NCBI GenBank assembly: GCA_030696435.1
Contig: JAUYSF010000241.1
Location: 1 to 29,937 of the forward strand
Length of the DNA stretch: 29,937 nt
Direction: 5' to 3'
Origin: Desulfoprunum sp.
GTDB lineage: Bacteria > Desulfobacterota > Desulfobulbia > Desulfobulbales > Desulfocapsaceae
Shown here piece after piece: positions 17,314 through 25,517 of the stretch. A program made the translations under genes and the position numbers. Positions within the stretch are counted from its first letter, which is position 1. Every line of letters begins with the position of its first letter. The notes beneath the pieces are model-generated. The model ran no database searches, was not told where the DNA came from, and saw nothing but the letters and a program-made list of their open reading frames with translations.

Positions 17314-17583
17314 GTGGCCCAATCAGCAGTGAAAAAAAACGAGATTATCGAAAAATTCAAAATCCATCCGTCAGATACGGGTTCTTCAGCAGTTCAGATT
17401 GCTTTGCTGACAGATCGTATTCAGTATCTGACCGAGCATTTTAAAACCCATGCCAAGGATCATCATTCACGTCAGGGACTTCTCAAACTTGTTGGCCAGC
17501 GCCGCAGTCTGCTTGACTATCTGAAAAAAACGGATCTCCAGCAGTACAGGTCGCTGATTCAGGAACTCGGTCTGCGGAAGTAG
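17314..17583 (+). CDS. rpsO: 30S ribosomal protein S15 (uS15)
   Basis: An 89-residue S15, a primary binder of 16S rRNA central domain. The whole sequence is typical, including [49 protein letters not shown] and the end [12 protein letters not shown]. The GTG start is set by a perfect AGGAGG at 17302-17307 with a 6-base spacer, the best ribosome binding site in the window. A 210-base gap separates it from truB. That gap has a TATAAT at 17277-17282 but no matching -35, so an own promoter is possible but not shown. A strong terminator follows. Confidence 0.98.
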   Translation: MAQSAVKKNEIIEKFKIHPSDTGSSAVQIALLTDRIQYLTEHFKTHAKDHHSRQGLLKLVGQRRSLLDYLKKTDLQQYRSLIQELGLRK

Positions 17584-17639
17584 TTTATAACCCTGGTGTA
17601 GAGTATCGTGTGGATACGTACGTCAGTGCCATGTAGTTG

Positions 17640-17680
17640 CCTCAGCCTGTTCCGGAGGATCGGAATAGGCTGAGGTTTTT
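17640..17680 (+). terminator. Rho-independent terminator between rpsO and pnp
   Basis: A 15-base stem (17640-17654 with 17661-17675, one G-U pair, no mismatch) with the six-base loop GAGGAT, followed by five T. It should strongly reduce read-through from rpsO into pnp. Confidence 0.9.
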
Positions 17681-17730
17681 GTTGTTTGAGGCAATCCGAT
17701 TAAAAAAGAGCATACGGGGCTGGTGGATAA

Positions 17731-17781
17731 TCCAGTCAGGATAATGGCGCTGGGCATTTCCCTGATGCTGCACATCTGGAG
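17731..17781 (+). promoter_or_regulatory. Possible leader hairpin hiding the pnp ribosome binding site
   Basis: TCCAG (17731-17735) can pair with CTGGA (17776-17780), and the adjacent TCAGG (17736-17740) with CCTGA (17761-17765), leaving a 10-base bulge. The outer stem covers most of the GGAG (17778-17781) that precedes the pnp ATG at 17787. TCCA can instead pair with TGGA at 17724-17727, so two exclusive folds are possible. The pairing is seen; a regulatory role is inferred. Confidence 0.35.
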
Positions 17782-17786
17782 AAAAC

Positions 17787-19862
17787 ATGTTTACAAAAGT
17801 TGAAGCTGAGATTGGTGGAAAAATCATTTCCGTTGAGACCGGCAAGTTGGCAAAGCAGGCATCAGGTTCTGTTGTCGTACAGTGTGGTGGGACCATGGTT
17901 CTCGTCACGGTGGTTGGTTCCCTGGAGAACAGGCCCGATGCCGGATTCCTGCCATTGACCATTGAATATCAAGAAAAACTCGCAGCGGTTGGCCGGATTC
18001 CGGGCAATTATTTTCGTCGAGAGATCGGCAGGCCCAGCGATCATGAGGTCCTTACCTGCCGGATTATTGACCGTCCGATGCGACCGCTGTTTCCTAGTGG
18101 CTATTGTGCCGAGACCCAAGTCATCGCCACAGTCCTCTCGGCCGATCAGCAGAATAATCCCGATGTCCTGGCCCTGACAGGTGCCTCATGTGCCCTGTCG
18201 ATCTCTGATATTCCTTTTAACGGTCCGGTTGCCGGTGGTCGGGTTGCCTGTGTTGATGGACAGTTTATCCTGAATCCAACCGCAAAGGAGCTCATCGATT
18301 CCACAATGGACTTGATGGTTGCCTGTACCCGCAAGGCTGTGGTCATGGTCGAGGGACGGACCGATGAATTGAGTGAAGACACGGTCCTGTCCGCTATCTT
18401 TTATGCCTTCGAGCAGTTGCAGCCACTTATTGACCTGCAGGAGAATCTGCAGAAAACCAATGGCAAGCCCAAGCGAAAAGTAGAACCGGTGGTTATCGAT
18501 GAGGCCCTCTTGGCCAGGGTTCGCGAGATTGCTGCAACCGGTATGGCAAAGGTGGTTTCAACTGCGGACAAAATGGAGAGGGGCAATCTCTCTACCGAAC
18601 TCAAGGCCTCGGTCATCTCGGCACTTGACGAGACGGGCGAGCGGGCCAAGGAGATCGGTGAGCTACTTTCCTCGTTCAAGAAATCCTTCATGCGCGCAAA
18701 TATCGTTAATCAGGAGATCCGCATCGATGGTCGAAAGTTTGACCAGGTCCGACCTATCAGCTGCGAGGTTGCCTATCTGCCGATGGCCCATGGTTCCTCC
18801 CTGTTCACTCGTGGTGAGACCCAGGCTCTGGTGAGTGCCACTCTAGGCAGCGAACGTGATCAGCAGAGGGTTGAAACCTTGTCCGGTGAACAAAACAACC
18901 GATTCATGTTGCACTATAATTTTCCTCCCTACTGTGTAGGTGAAGCCAGAATGCTGCGTGGACCTTCCCGCAGGGATATCGGTCACGGCAATCTGGCTAT
19001 GCGCGGGCTCGCAGCAGTTCTGCCTTCTGCTGAGGATTTCCCCTATTCAATCCGGGTTGTATCGGAGGTTCTGGAATCCAATGGCTCTTCCTCCATGGCG
19101 ACAGTCTGTGGCGGCAGTATGGCCTTGATGGATGCCGGCGTACCGATCAAGTGCCCGGTCTCCGGTATTGCCATGGGCCTGATCAAAGAGGGAGACAAGG
19201 TTGTTATCCTCTCTGATATCCTTGGTGATGAGGATCATCTTGGTGATATGGATTTCAAGGTAGTTGGTACCCAGCATGGCGTTACTTCTCTACAGATGGA
19301 TATCAAGATCGACGGAGTGGACAGGAACATCATGGCAGCAGCCCTGGCCCAGGCCAAGGCTGGCCGAATTCATATCCTCGGCGAGATGGAAAAGGGTATA
19401 TCCCAGTCAAGAGATGAAGTTGCTGAGCACGCACCGAAATATTTCGTCCATAAAATAAATCCCGACAAGATCCGTGATATCATTGGACCAGGGGGCAAGA
19501 TCATCAAAGAGCTCTCTGCCCAGTATGATGCCAAAATCGAGGTCGATGACACCGGCTTGGTGAAGATGTTCACCGTCAATGGCACTCTGGCACAGGCCCT
19601 TATTCAACGGGTCAAGGAAATTACGGCCGAGGTGGAAATCGGTGCAGTCTACAAAGGCGTGGTCAAAACGATCAAGGATTTTGGTGCATTTGTTGAAATT
19701 CTGCCGGGGACTGACGGACTGATCCATATCTCGGAACTCGATATCAAAAGGGTTGCAAAGGTCACTGACGTTGTCAATGAAGGTGACGAGATAGAGGTCA
19801 AAGTCCTCGATGTGGATAATAGAGGGAGAATCCGTCTGAGCCGTAAGGCTTTGATGGAATAA
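17787..19862 (+). CDS. pnp: Polyribonucleotide nucleotidyltransferase (PNPase)
   Basis: A 691-residue phosphorolytic 3'-5' exoribonuclease that degrades mRNA and small RNAs to nucleoside diphosphates. It has two RNase PH domains: the first from the N-terminus (GSVVVQCGGTMVLVTVV, then RREIGRPSDHEVLTCRIIDRPMRPLFP), the second from about 310 (EIRIDGRKFDQVRPISCEV, HGSSLFTRGETQALVSATLG, and the catalytic region VSEVLESNGSSSMATVCGGS). An all-helical linker lies between them. A KH domain follows around residue 565 (IIGPGGKIIKEL), then an S1 domain (GVVKTIKDFGAFVEILPG, GLIHISEL) up to the end. Length is normal. GGAG precedes the ATG by five bases. Its position after rpsO is conserved across bacteria. 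Confidence 0.98.
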   Translation: MFTKVEAEIGGKIISVETGKLAKQASGSVVVQCGGTMVLVTVVGSLENRPDAGFLPLTIEYQEKLAAVGRIPGNYFRREIGRPSDHEVLTCRIIDRPMRPLFPSGYCAETQVIATVLSADQQNNPDVLALTGASCALSISDIPFNGPVAGGRVACVDGQFILNPTAKELIDSTMDLMVACTRKAVVMVEGRTDELSEDTVLSAIFYAFEQLQPLIDLQENLQKTNGKPKRKVEPVVIDEALLARVREIAATGMAKVVSTADKMERGNLSTELKASVISALDETGERAKEIGELLSSFKKSFMRANIVNQEIRIDGRKFDQVRPISCEVAYLPMAHGSSLFTRGETQALVSATLGSERDQQRVETLSGEQNNRFMLHYNFPPYCVGEARMLRGPSRRDIGHGNLAMRGLAAVLPSAEDFPYSIRVVSEVLESNGSSSMATVCGGSMALMDAGVPIKCPVSGIAMGLIKEGDKVVILSDILGDEDHLGDMDFKVVGTQHGVTSLQMDIKIDGVDRNIMAAALAQAKAGRIHILGEMEKGISQSRDEVAEHAPKYFVHKINPDKIRDIIGPGGKIIKELSAQYDAKIEVDDTGLVKMFTVNGTLAQALIQRVKEITAEVEIGAVYKGVVKTIKDFGAFVEILPGTDGLIHISELDIKRVAKVTDVVNEGDEIEVKVLDVDNRGRIRLSRKALME

Positions 19863-19893
19863 AGTTCTGTTGATATATTGAGCTTTTCCTTTA

Positions 19894-19927
19894 AACGCCG
19901 TCTCCCTTGAGTCGGCGTTTTTTTATG
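19894..19927 (+). terminator. Rho-independent terminator after pnp
   Basis: An 8-base perfect stem AAACGCCG/CGGCGTTT with a 12-base loop runs straight into a T-tract, 32 bases after the pnp stop. It closes the rimP-pnp operon. Confidence 0.88.
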
Positions 19928-19982
19928 CGTTTTATGAAAGCAACAGGATTCGTGATGGTTCTCAAAAGAGAGTGAGGCGAAA

Positions 19983-20438
19983 ATGAATGAGAGAGAAGTT
20001 CAGTTCTGTTGGCTGAATCCCGAAGAATCAGCCGATCTGCAATTGCCTTGCTATCAATCCCCCGGCGCCGCAGGGATGGATGTCCAGGCCGCAGTTGTCA
20101 GTGAAGTTTGTCTGGAGCCGGGGCAGATATCCCTCCTGGCCACGGGTTTTGCAATAGCCATTCCGCATGGCTACGAGATCCAGGTTAGACCACGGAGCGG
20201 GCTTGCCTCAAAACACGGCATAACCCTTGTTAACAGTCCAGGGACCATAGACAGTGATTATCGTGGTGAGGTGAAGATTGCTCTTATCAACCTGGGAGGG
20301 CAGCCGTATACCGTGCAGCGTGGAGACCGTATCGCCCAGTTGATCCTGGCCCCGGTGCTGCGGGCCCGTCTGCAGGTTGTCTCTGGACTGGGTGCAACGG
20401 CCAGGGCGGCAGGTGGCTTTGGCCATACCGGGGTGTGA
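19983..20438 (+). CDS. dut: dUTP diphosphatase (dUTPase)
   Basis: A 151-residue trimeric dUTPase, which hydrolyses dUTP to dUMP and keeps uracil out of DNA. All five motifs are visible: AGMDVQA (motif 1), RPRSGLASKHGI (motif 2), the nucleoside-binding GTIDSDYRGEVKIALIN (motif 3), RGDRIAQLILAPV (motif 4) and the glycine-rich RAAGGFGHTG at the C-terminus (motif 5). Length is normal. It follows the pnp terminator by about 60 bases, so a promoter should lie in that short gap, though none stands out. The next gene starts one base after its stop. Confidence 0.97.
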   Translation: MNEREVQFCWLNPEESADLQLPCYQSPGAAGMDVQAAVVSEVCLEPGQISLLATGFAIAIPHGYEIQVRPRSGLASKHGITLVNSPGTIDSDYRGEVKIALINLGGQPYTVQRGDRIAQLILAPVLRARLQVVSGLGATARAAGGFGHTGV

Positions 20439-20439
20439 T

Positions 20440-21210
20440 ATGTATTTTTCGGTGCTTGGTAGCGGTAGCAAAGGAAATTGTGTGTATATAGAGTGTGGCA
20501 GGACAGCCATTCTCATTGATGGAGGATTTTCCGGCAAGGAGATCTCCAGTAGATTGCAGAGTATCGGCAAGGATGTTTCCCAGCTTGATGCCATCTGTAT
20601 AACCCATGAACACAATGATCACATTGCCGGGGTCGGAGTACTTTCAAGGCGCAGCAACCTGCCTGTTTATGCTAATCCGGGGACTTTTTTAAGCGGTGAA
20701 TGCAGGTTGGGTAAACTGGCAAAGCGGCAGGAATTCAACACGGGTGACCAATTTGCCATCAAGGATCTGTTGATCAGATCGTTTCGCATCTCCCACGATA
20801 CCGCAGATCCCGTCGGATATGTGATCAGCAGTGATCGGCTGAGTCTTGGCTATTGTACCGATACCGGCAAAGTGACCCATCTCATGCAGCAGCGTCTTGC
20901 CGGTTGCGCCGGCCTTATCCTCGAATTCAATCATAACCTGCAGATGCTGAAAAATGGCCCTTATCCTCCGGCCCTGCAACAGCGTGTCCGCTCAAGCCAG
21001 GGGCATCTCGCAAATGAAGATGCTGCCGAATTTCTGAAAGATATCCTGCATCCAGGGCTCAGGCTGACGGTCCTTGCCCATCTCAGCGAGACCAACAACA
21101 ACCCGCAACTCGCAATGGCTGCAGCCCGCGAAATTCTGACCAGAGAGAGGCAAACGCAGTTAGTCCTAGCCCATCAGAACATACCAACTCAGGTTTTCAG
21201 CCTCGACTGA
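20440..21210 (+). CDS. YycJ/WalJ-like metallo-beta-lactamase-fold hydrolase
   Basis: A 256-residue MBL-fold protein. The start MYFSVLGSGSKGNCVYIE is typical of the YycJ/VicX group, and the metal site THEHNDH is at 55-61. Further ligands are probably the histidine in RISHDTADPVGY, the aspartate in GYCTDTGKV and the late histidine in VLAHLSETNNNP. Group members have been proposed to act as nucleases or in cell-wall signalling. No two-component genes are nearby, so I give no substrate. The start at ATG 20440 is one base after the dut stop, implying coupled translation. A longer upstream frame would overlap dut and lacks family resemblance. Confidence 0.88.
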   Translation: MYFSVLGSGSKGNCVYIECGRTAILIDGGFSGKEISSRLQSIGKDVSQLDAICITHEHNDHIAGVGVLSRRSNLPVYANPGTFLSGECRLGKLAKRQEFNTGDQFAIKDLLIRSFRISHDTADPVGYVISSDRLSLGYCTDTGKVTHLMQQRLAGCAGLILEFNHNLQMLKNGPYPPALQQRVRSSQGHLANEDAAEFLKDILHPGLRLTVLAHLSETNNNPQLAMAAAREILTRERQTQLVLAHQNIPTQVFSLD

Positions 21211-21585
21211 CCGCTCATCAAGCGCCTGCACGGGGTTTTCTCGATATTTCAGAACTATCACCACAGGTGTTTTCTGCCTGAGTAACCGATTTAACGTTTC
21301 GGCGGTCATGGACGATCACTGAGCCTGGTAAATATTTGGCCATTTTTTCAAAAGATCAACGATATTATTTCCCACAGATTGTATTAGCCGGTCGGTATCG
21401 GTGATGTCATTGAGATCCGCCTGCGCTGCCTCAAGAGAGAGGATACCTATAATAACCGCAGTTTTGACATCGGTGGAGCGGACATCTTCAGTGGGATGAT
21501 CAGGCGTATCGCAGGTTCCCTATGAAAACCTGCTACTTGCAAGGCATGTGCAGGCTGGCTAATAACTGGGAATGGCCCATATTTT
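21211..21585. other. 375-base stretch between convergent genes
   Basis: It lies between the YycJ-like gene (plus) and the YhbY gene (minus). It contains a possible gene relic on the minus strand (listed separately), a perfect 7-base stem GCAGGTT/AACCTGC at 21511-21533 with a 9-base loop and no T-run, and a weak CACC-ACA-GGTG-TTTT hairpin near 21270 that could end the dut transcript. No intact gene is seen. Confidence 0.45.
21316..21519 (-). pseudogene. Possible gene relic: open 67-codon frame without a start codon
   Basis: On the minus strand a frame is open from 21519 to a stop at 21316-21318. It is preceded by an in-frame TAG at 21520-21522 and contains no ATG, GTG or TTG. The translation looks protein-like, with DVKTAVIIGILSLEAAQADL followed by an amphipathic helix-like end VGNNIVDLLKKWPNIYQ. 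I do not recognise the family. It could be the remaining 3' end of a lost gene, or chance. Confidence 0.25.
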
Positions 21586-21921
21586 TTACCCTTTGGGCAA
21601 CACTATCCGTTCTTCTTTGACCCGTTTGGGGTTCTTCCGATAGAGAAGCAAGGTTTTACCGATAAGTTGCACGAGGTTGCTGCGGGTGGCCTCGGAAAGA
21701 GCCTGACCCGTCTCATTCTTCTCAAGGTCGTTGTTGTTCCCGATTTTTACCTTTATCAGTTCATGATGAAGGAGTTCAATCTCTGTTGCCGCAATCAGTC
21801 CTTCGGTGATACCTTCTTTACCGATCTGGATGACCGGTGAAAGATGATGGCTCAGTCCTTTGAGGAATTTCTTTTGCTTTCCGCTGAGGAGGGGAAGGGT
21901 ATGTTCGTTTTTTTCAATCAT
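21586..21921 (-). CDS. yhbY: YhbY-family (CRM domain) RNA-binding protein
   Basis: A 111-residue single CRM-domain protein. The pattern LSGKQKKFLKGLSHHLSPVIQIGKEGITEGLIAATEIELLHHELIKVKIG and the end VQLIGKTLLLYRKNPK are diagnostic. Relatives associate with pre-50S ribosomal particles and RNA. I chose the ATG at 21919-21921. The frame extends upstream into the TraB-family gene, but those residues are unlike the family. The lysine/arginine-rich tail KRVKEERIVLPKG is usual. It follows the TraB-family gene by 62 bases on the same strand, so the two may be co-transcribed. Confidence 0.9.
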   Translation of the reverse strand: MIEKNEHTLPLLSGKQKKFLKGLSHHLSPVIQIGKEGITEGLIAATEIELLHHELIKVKIGNNNDLEKNETGQALSEATRSNLVQLIGKTLLLYRKNPKRVKEERIVLPKG

Positions 21922-21983
21922 AGTGTTATCTTGAGTTGAGGGGAGTATTGGAGAATATAATATGCCGTTGTGGCAAGGATTTC

Positions 21984-23180
21984 TTAACTGATCAGATTGT
22001 TCAATATCTTGTAGCCGCCAACCCAGGTCCCAAGGGCTGAGCCAAGTGTCGTGAGCAGAAAAACCAGAATGACCCTCAGGAGTTTGTTGCTCCACCAACC
22101 CCTGACTGTTGTCATATCCGATCCGGCGGTTTCAAATTCTCTGACTGCCGGTGGTCGTTTCATAACCTGAATAAAGGCAGTCACATAGCCAGCTCCGATA
22201 AGAGGGTTGAGGCTGGTGAATGGCGCGGCTGTGAAGGCGCCGAGAGTTGTGTAGGGATGAGCCAGGGCCAGCATGGCTCCACAGGCTGCCGGAATACCAT
22301 GAGCGAGTGCCCAGAAAAGAAAATTGGTCCCGGCAACGGATACACCTTTTTGCAGACCGATGGCCATGAGAGATCCGACAATGAGCAAGGGGAGTATCCA
22401 GCTGGCGGCCTTCCAGATTCTGGAAACCGGTGGAATGGTGTTCAGCTCGGTAATCTTAACGCTGTTGTCGGTGGCAAATGTCCTGATAATACCTTCAACA
22501 TGACCCGCACCGACGACGGCCACAAGCCGCTTTCCGGGTGATGCCTTGATTCTCTCGGCAAGAAAAATATCCCGCTCATCAATCAGGACCCGCTTGAGAT
22601 CGGGGAAGGACTCGCCCAATTCTTCCATTAGTTTGCTCAAGACATCCTTTCTCTTTAACTCAGTCAGCTTTTCTTCGCTGATTTCGGTATCATCAAAGAC
22701 ACTGGCGAGGAGTGAGGTCAGGAGGTAGCTCTTCTTCCACAAGGAGGTCGATTTCCAGGCCCGGCGCAGGGTAATTCGGACATTTCGATCACAAAGGGAT
22801 ATGGGGATCTGCTTTATCTTGGCAACATTGGCCGCTACCAGCAGTTCCGCCCCTGGAGTTACGCCAAGTTTGACGCCGAGTTTTTTCTGATATGAAGCCA
22901 TAAGCAGATTGATCAGCAGCGTGGAGAGCTGTTTCTTCCGTATCACTTCCTTGAGATCCAAAGATTGCCATCGTTCTTTTTTGGTCAGGGTTTGATAACG
23001 CTGGTCGTCAAGTTCAAGACATACGCAGTCCGGCTCTTCTTGCTCGATGACTAGGCGAACAAGTTCTACCGATTCCTGGGAGATATGTGCTGTGCCGATG
23101 AGGATGACGGTACGGTCGCTATGAGAGAGGGTATGGACGTCAGGGCCATATACACCTGCAGGGAAAAGCGGAGTGGTCAT
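21984..23180 (-). CDS. TraB/PrgY-family membrane protein
   Basis: A 398-residue protein. The soluble N-terminal part carries the TraB-domain signatures ILIGTAHISQESVELV near residue 26, CLELDDQRY, the ERDIFLAERI helix and the AVVGAGHVEGI motif near 225. The last 150 residues contain four likely membrane segments, at about 256-275, 287-310, 315-345 and 370-392. The family includes enterococcal PrgY/TraB, which reduces peptide pheromone activity, and relatives (TIKI, GumN, EreA-like) thought to be metal-dependent proteases or hydrolases built around conserved Gx2H and Glu/Arg motifs. Its role in Gram-negative bacteria is not established. No conjugation genes are present here. Confidence 0.85.
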   Translation of the reverse strand: MTTPLFPAGVYGPDVHTLSHSDRTVILIGTAHISQESVELVRLVIEQEEPDCVCLELDDQRYQTLTKKERWQSLDLKEVIRKKQLSTLLINLLMASYQKKLGVKLGVTPGAELLVAANVAKIKQIPISLCDRNVRITLRRAWKSTSLWKKSYLLTSLLASVFDDTEISEEKLTELKRKDVLSKLMEELGESFPDLKRVLIDERDIFLAERIKASPGKRLVAVVGAGHVEGIIRTFATDNSVKITELNTIPPVSRIWKAASWILPLLIVGSLMAIGLQKGVSVAGTNFLFWALAHGIPAACGAMLALAHPYTTLGAFTAAPFTSLNPLIGAGYVTAFIQVMKRPPAVREFETAGSDMTTVRGWWSNKLLRVILVFLLTTLGSALGTWVGGYKILNNLIS

Positions 23181-23388
23181 AGTAAATTATCAGTAACGCT
23201 GTGTTATTGAATCTTCTTTTACCCAGTGTACTTCACATTCACCATGAGAGTTGTGCGGGGAAAACAGAAATTCCGATAAGGGAGAAAAGAACTTCAATAA
23301 AGAATATGCCCAATAAATAGAGGCGTAATTAAGGTATTCAAGGTTGCGAGAAATGGCTTAGAACAAAAGGGGAAACGGTGGGAATTTC

Positions 23389-25275
23389 TCAGGCATTTTT
23401 CAATTTCAATTGGCTGCCTGGTTGAATGAGATCGGTTTTCATGTTGTTCCATTGTTTGATCAACACCAAAGAGGTCTTGAATTTTTTGGAAATGGTCCAG
23501 AGCGTGTCGCCATCCTGTACTTTATACACTTTAAAGTTTTTGTCGTTTGAAGCAACAGTATTGCGGAGCTTTTTTTTCTCAGCAACAAGAGCTGTATTGG
23601 CTTTGGCAGTGGAGGGACGGGATGCGTCGCTTGCGATAGATCTTTTTTTCTGTACGGTCAGAGCGGGGATGGTCTTTATGCGAGTTGACTGTGCAAGGGA
23701 TGCACCAGAGGGCTTCTTTTTAGAAGCAGCCAGTATCCGGGGTGTCTTCCTGACGTCCACGCGGGGTGATGTGGTGAGAGCCGGATCAACGGTTTCTTCT
23801 GCCGAGGCCACGAGGGTTTCTGAAACCGTCATTATAGCCTTGTTGTCTGGATAGAGGGCAAGCTGCTGTCCCACGCGGATCTTGTGCGCACTCCCCAGAT
23901 TGTTCCAGGCTACGACCATTTCAGGTGAGACATTGTATTTTTTGGCAATCTGCGAGATATTTTCACCGGTTTTGATACGGTGCAGGACGAGATTACTTTT
24001 GTTGCCAATCTCGGCCATTCTACTGCCTTCAGGCAGCAGCTGATAACTTACGCTGTTATAGGGAATTCGCAGATATTGACCTCGAGCTAGACGTTGATTG
24101 CGAAGATTATTAACCTTGAGGAGGGTGGTTTTGTTGATGCCATACATTCTGCAAACGGTTGCAAGGGATTCTCCGCGTTTTATCCTGTGGGATTTGTACC
24201 CTGTGGAGACTACACTGTGTAGGCGGGAGATATTTTTGCTGGCAATTTCTTGTGAGGCTACAGGAATTTTTGCCTCATAGTTTGGCTGGTTGGGTGGAGT
24301 TTTGCCCTCACGAAGTTCCTGGTTGAGAAATTTTATCTCTTTAACAGAGGCGTTACTGACCAGTGCCAGGGCATCTAGACTCATTCCCGGTGGGACCTTC
24401 AAGGTTGCATATTCAAGGGGCCGCAGGAGCTCAGTGTTGGTGAAACCATATTTTTCGGGATTTTTAGCAAGAATGATGGCTGCTATGAGTTTTGGCACGT
24501 AGCGTTTTGTCTCGAGAGCCAGATAGTCCTCCCGTGCCAGTGCCCAGAAATTTGAGACATTATATTTTTCCAGGCCTTTACGGATTTTCCCAGGGCCGGC
24601 GTTGTAGGCAGCTACTGCCAGATGCCAGTCACCGAATTCGGCATACAGTTCGGATAAGAAGGCGACTGCGGCCTTAGTGGATTTTTCAGCATCCCGCCGC
24701 TCATCGACATATTTGTTTATATCAAGATCATGCTCTCTACCGGTGGCGTCCATGAACTGCCAGAGGCCTACTGCATTGGCCGATGAACAGGCACGCTGGT
24801 TATAACCGCTCTCAATCATCGAAAGATATACAAGTCCTTCAGGAAGGCCGGCATTTTTCAGCTCCTTTTTCATGAGGGGCAGGTAGATGGCAGAACGGGA
24901 TAACCAGTTGGTGAAAATACCACGTTGTTTGGTCTGAAACAGGTTGAGGTACATCTGTACTTGATTATTGAGAACCACCGGAAAGGTAAGAGTGGCGTTC
25001 TCAAGATCCCTTTTTGTAACTGGTGAGGTGTCACCATCCCACATGCCTGTCTGGCTCAGGGCCGCGAGTTCCTGGTCAAGGCTTCCCTGGGGTTCAGCGC
25101 TTTCGAGGCTCAGATCGGGATCTTCTGTAGATTGAGAATCGACGATTTCAGCTGGGTTGCTGGCGTCACTGATTTGACCGTAGCGGGTTTCCCCGGCACA
25201 ACCAGTAAGGGAAAGAAGAGCCAGAAGTGCAAGTAACAGGTGAAGATGTCTGAGGTGTTTGTAGAACATGAGCAT
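23389..25275 (-). CDS. mltD: Membrane-bound lytic transglycosylase with LysM repeats (MltD type)
   Basis: A 628-residue lipoprotein that cleaves the MurNAc-GlcNAc bond of peptidoglycan. A signal sequence ends in the lipobox LTGC (C26). The SLT (goose-lysozyme-like) domain has the catalytic glutamate E155 in MIESGYNQRA, followed by ANAVGLWQFM and the AVAAYNAGPGKI motif. Three LysM peptidoglycan-binding repeats follow at about 361-405, 431-475 and 584-627. A basic, alanine/serine-rich linker separates the second and third. E. coli MltD has two LysM repeats; three are common in relatives. A second ATG at 25267-25269 has the better placed GGA and may be the true start, which would shorten the protein by two residues. 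It is divergent from the PBP gene. Confidence 0.93.
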   Translation of the reverse strand: MLMFYKHLRHLHLLLALLALLSLTGCAGETRYGQISDASNPAEIVDSQSTEDPDLSLESAEPQGSLDQELAALSQTGMWDGDTSPVTKRDLENATLTFPVVLNNQVQMYLNLFQTKQRGIFTNWLSRSAIYLPLMKKELKNAGLPEGLVYLSMIESGYNQRACSSANAVGLWQFMDATGREHDLDINKYVDERRDAEKSTKAAVAFLSELYAEFGDWHLAVAAYNAGPGKIRKGLEKYNVSNFWALAREDYLALETKRYVPKLIAAIILAKNPEKYGFTNTELLRPLEYATLKVPPGMSLDALALVSNASVKEIKFLNQELREGKTPPNQPNYEAKIPVASQEIASKNISRLHSVVSTGYKSHRIKRGESLATVCRMYGINKTTLLKVNNLRNQRLARGQYLRIPYNSVSYQLLPEGSRMAEIGNKSNLVLHRIKTGENISQIAKKYNVSPEMVVAWNNLGSAHKIRVGQQLALYPDNKAIMTVSETLVASAEETVDPALTTSPRVDVRKTPRILAASKKKPSGASLAQSTRIKTIPALTVQKKRSIASDASRPSTAKANTALVAEKKKLRNTVASNDKNFKVYKVQDGDTLWTISKKFKTSLVLIKQWNNMKTDLIQPGSQLKLKNA

Positions 25276-25338
25276 TTCCGTGTGTCTACAGCTTTTGCGA
25301 AGGGGGATATGAAGGCACTTCTCCCGTCCAAAAGCTTA

Positions 25339-25367
25339 TTGAGATATCTTAAGTAACCATGTACATT
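25339..25367 (+). promoter_or_regulatory. Possible promoter of the PBP gene
   Basis: TTGAGA at 25339-25344, an ideal 17-base spacer and TACATT at 25362-25367 (five and four matches of six). It would give a leader of about 144 bases, which contains a bulged TGGCGC/GCGCCA hairpin at 25461-25490. Confidence 0.42.
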
Positions 25368-25517
25368 ACACATCTGCGGTGCGCGTTACAAAAAAGTTAC
25401 AGTAGTTAAAACCGATGCGTTCAAGAATTGCAAGAAATTATGACCTTGGGAGCTTTTTGTTGGCGCCTTTAGTCCTGTTTTTAAGCGCCACCAGGGGCCT
25501 TATCCTGAGAATCTGCT

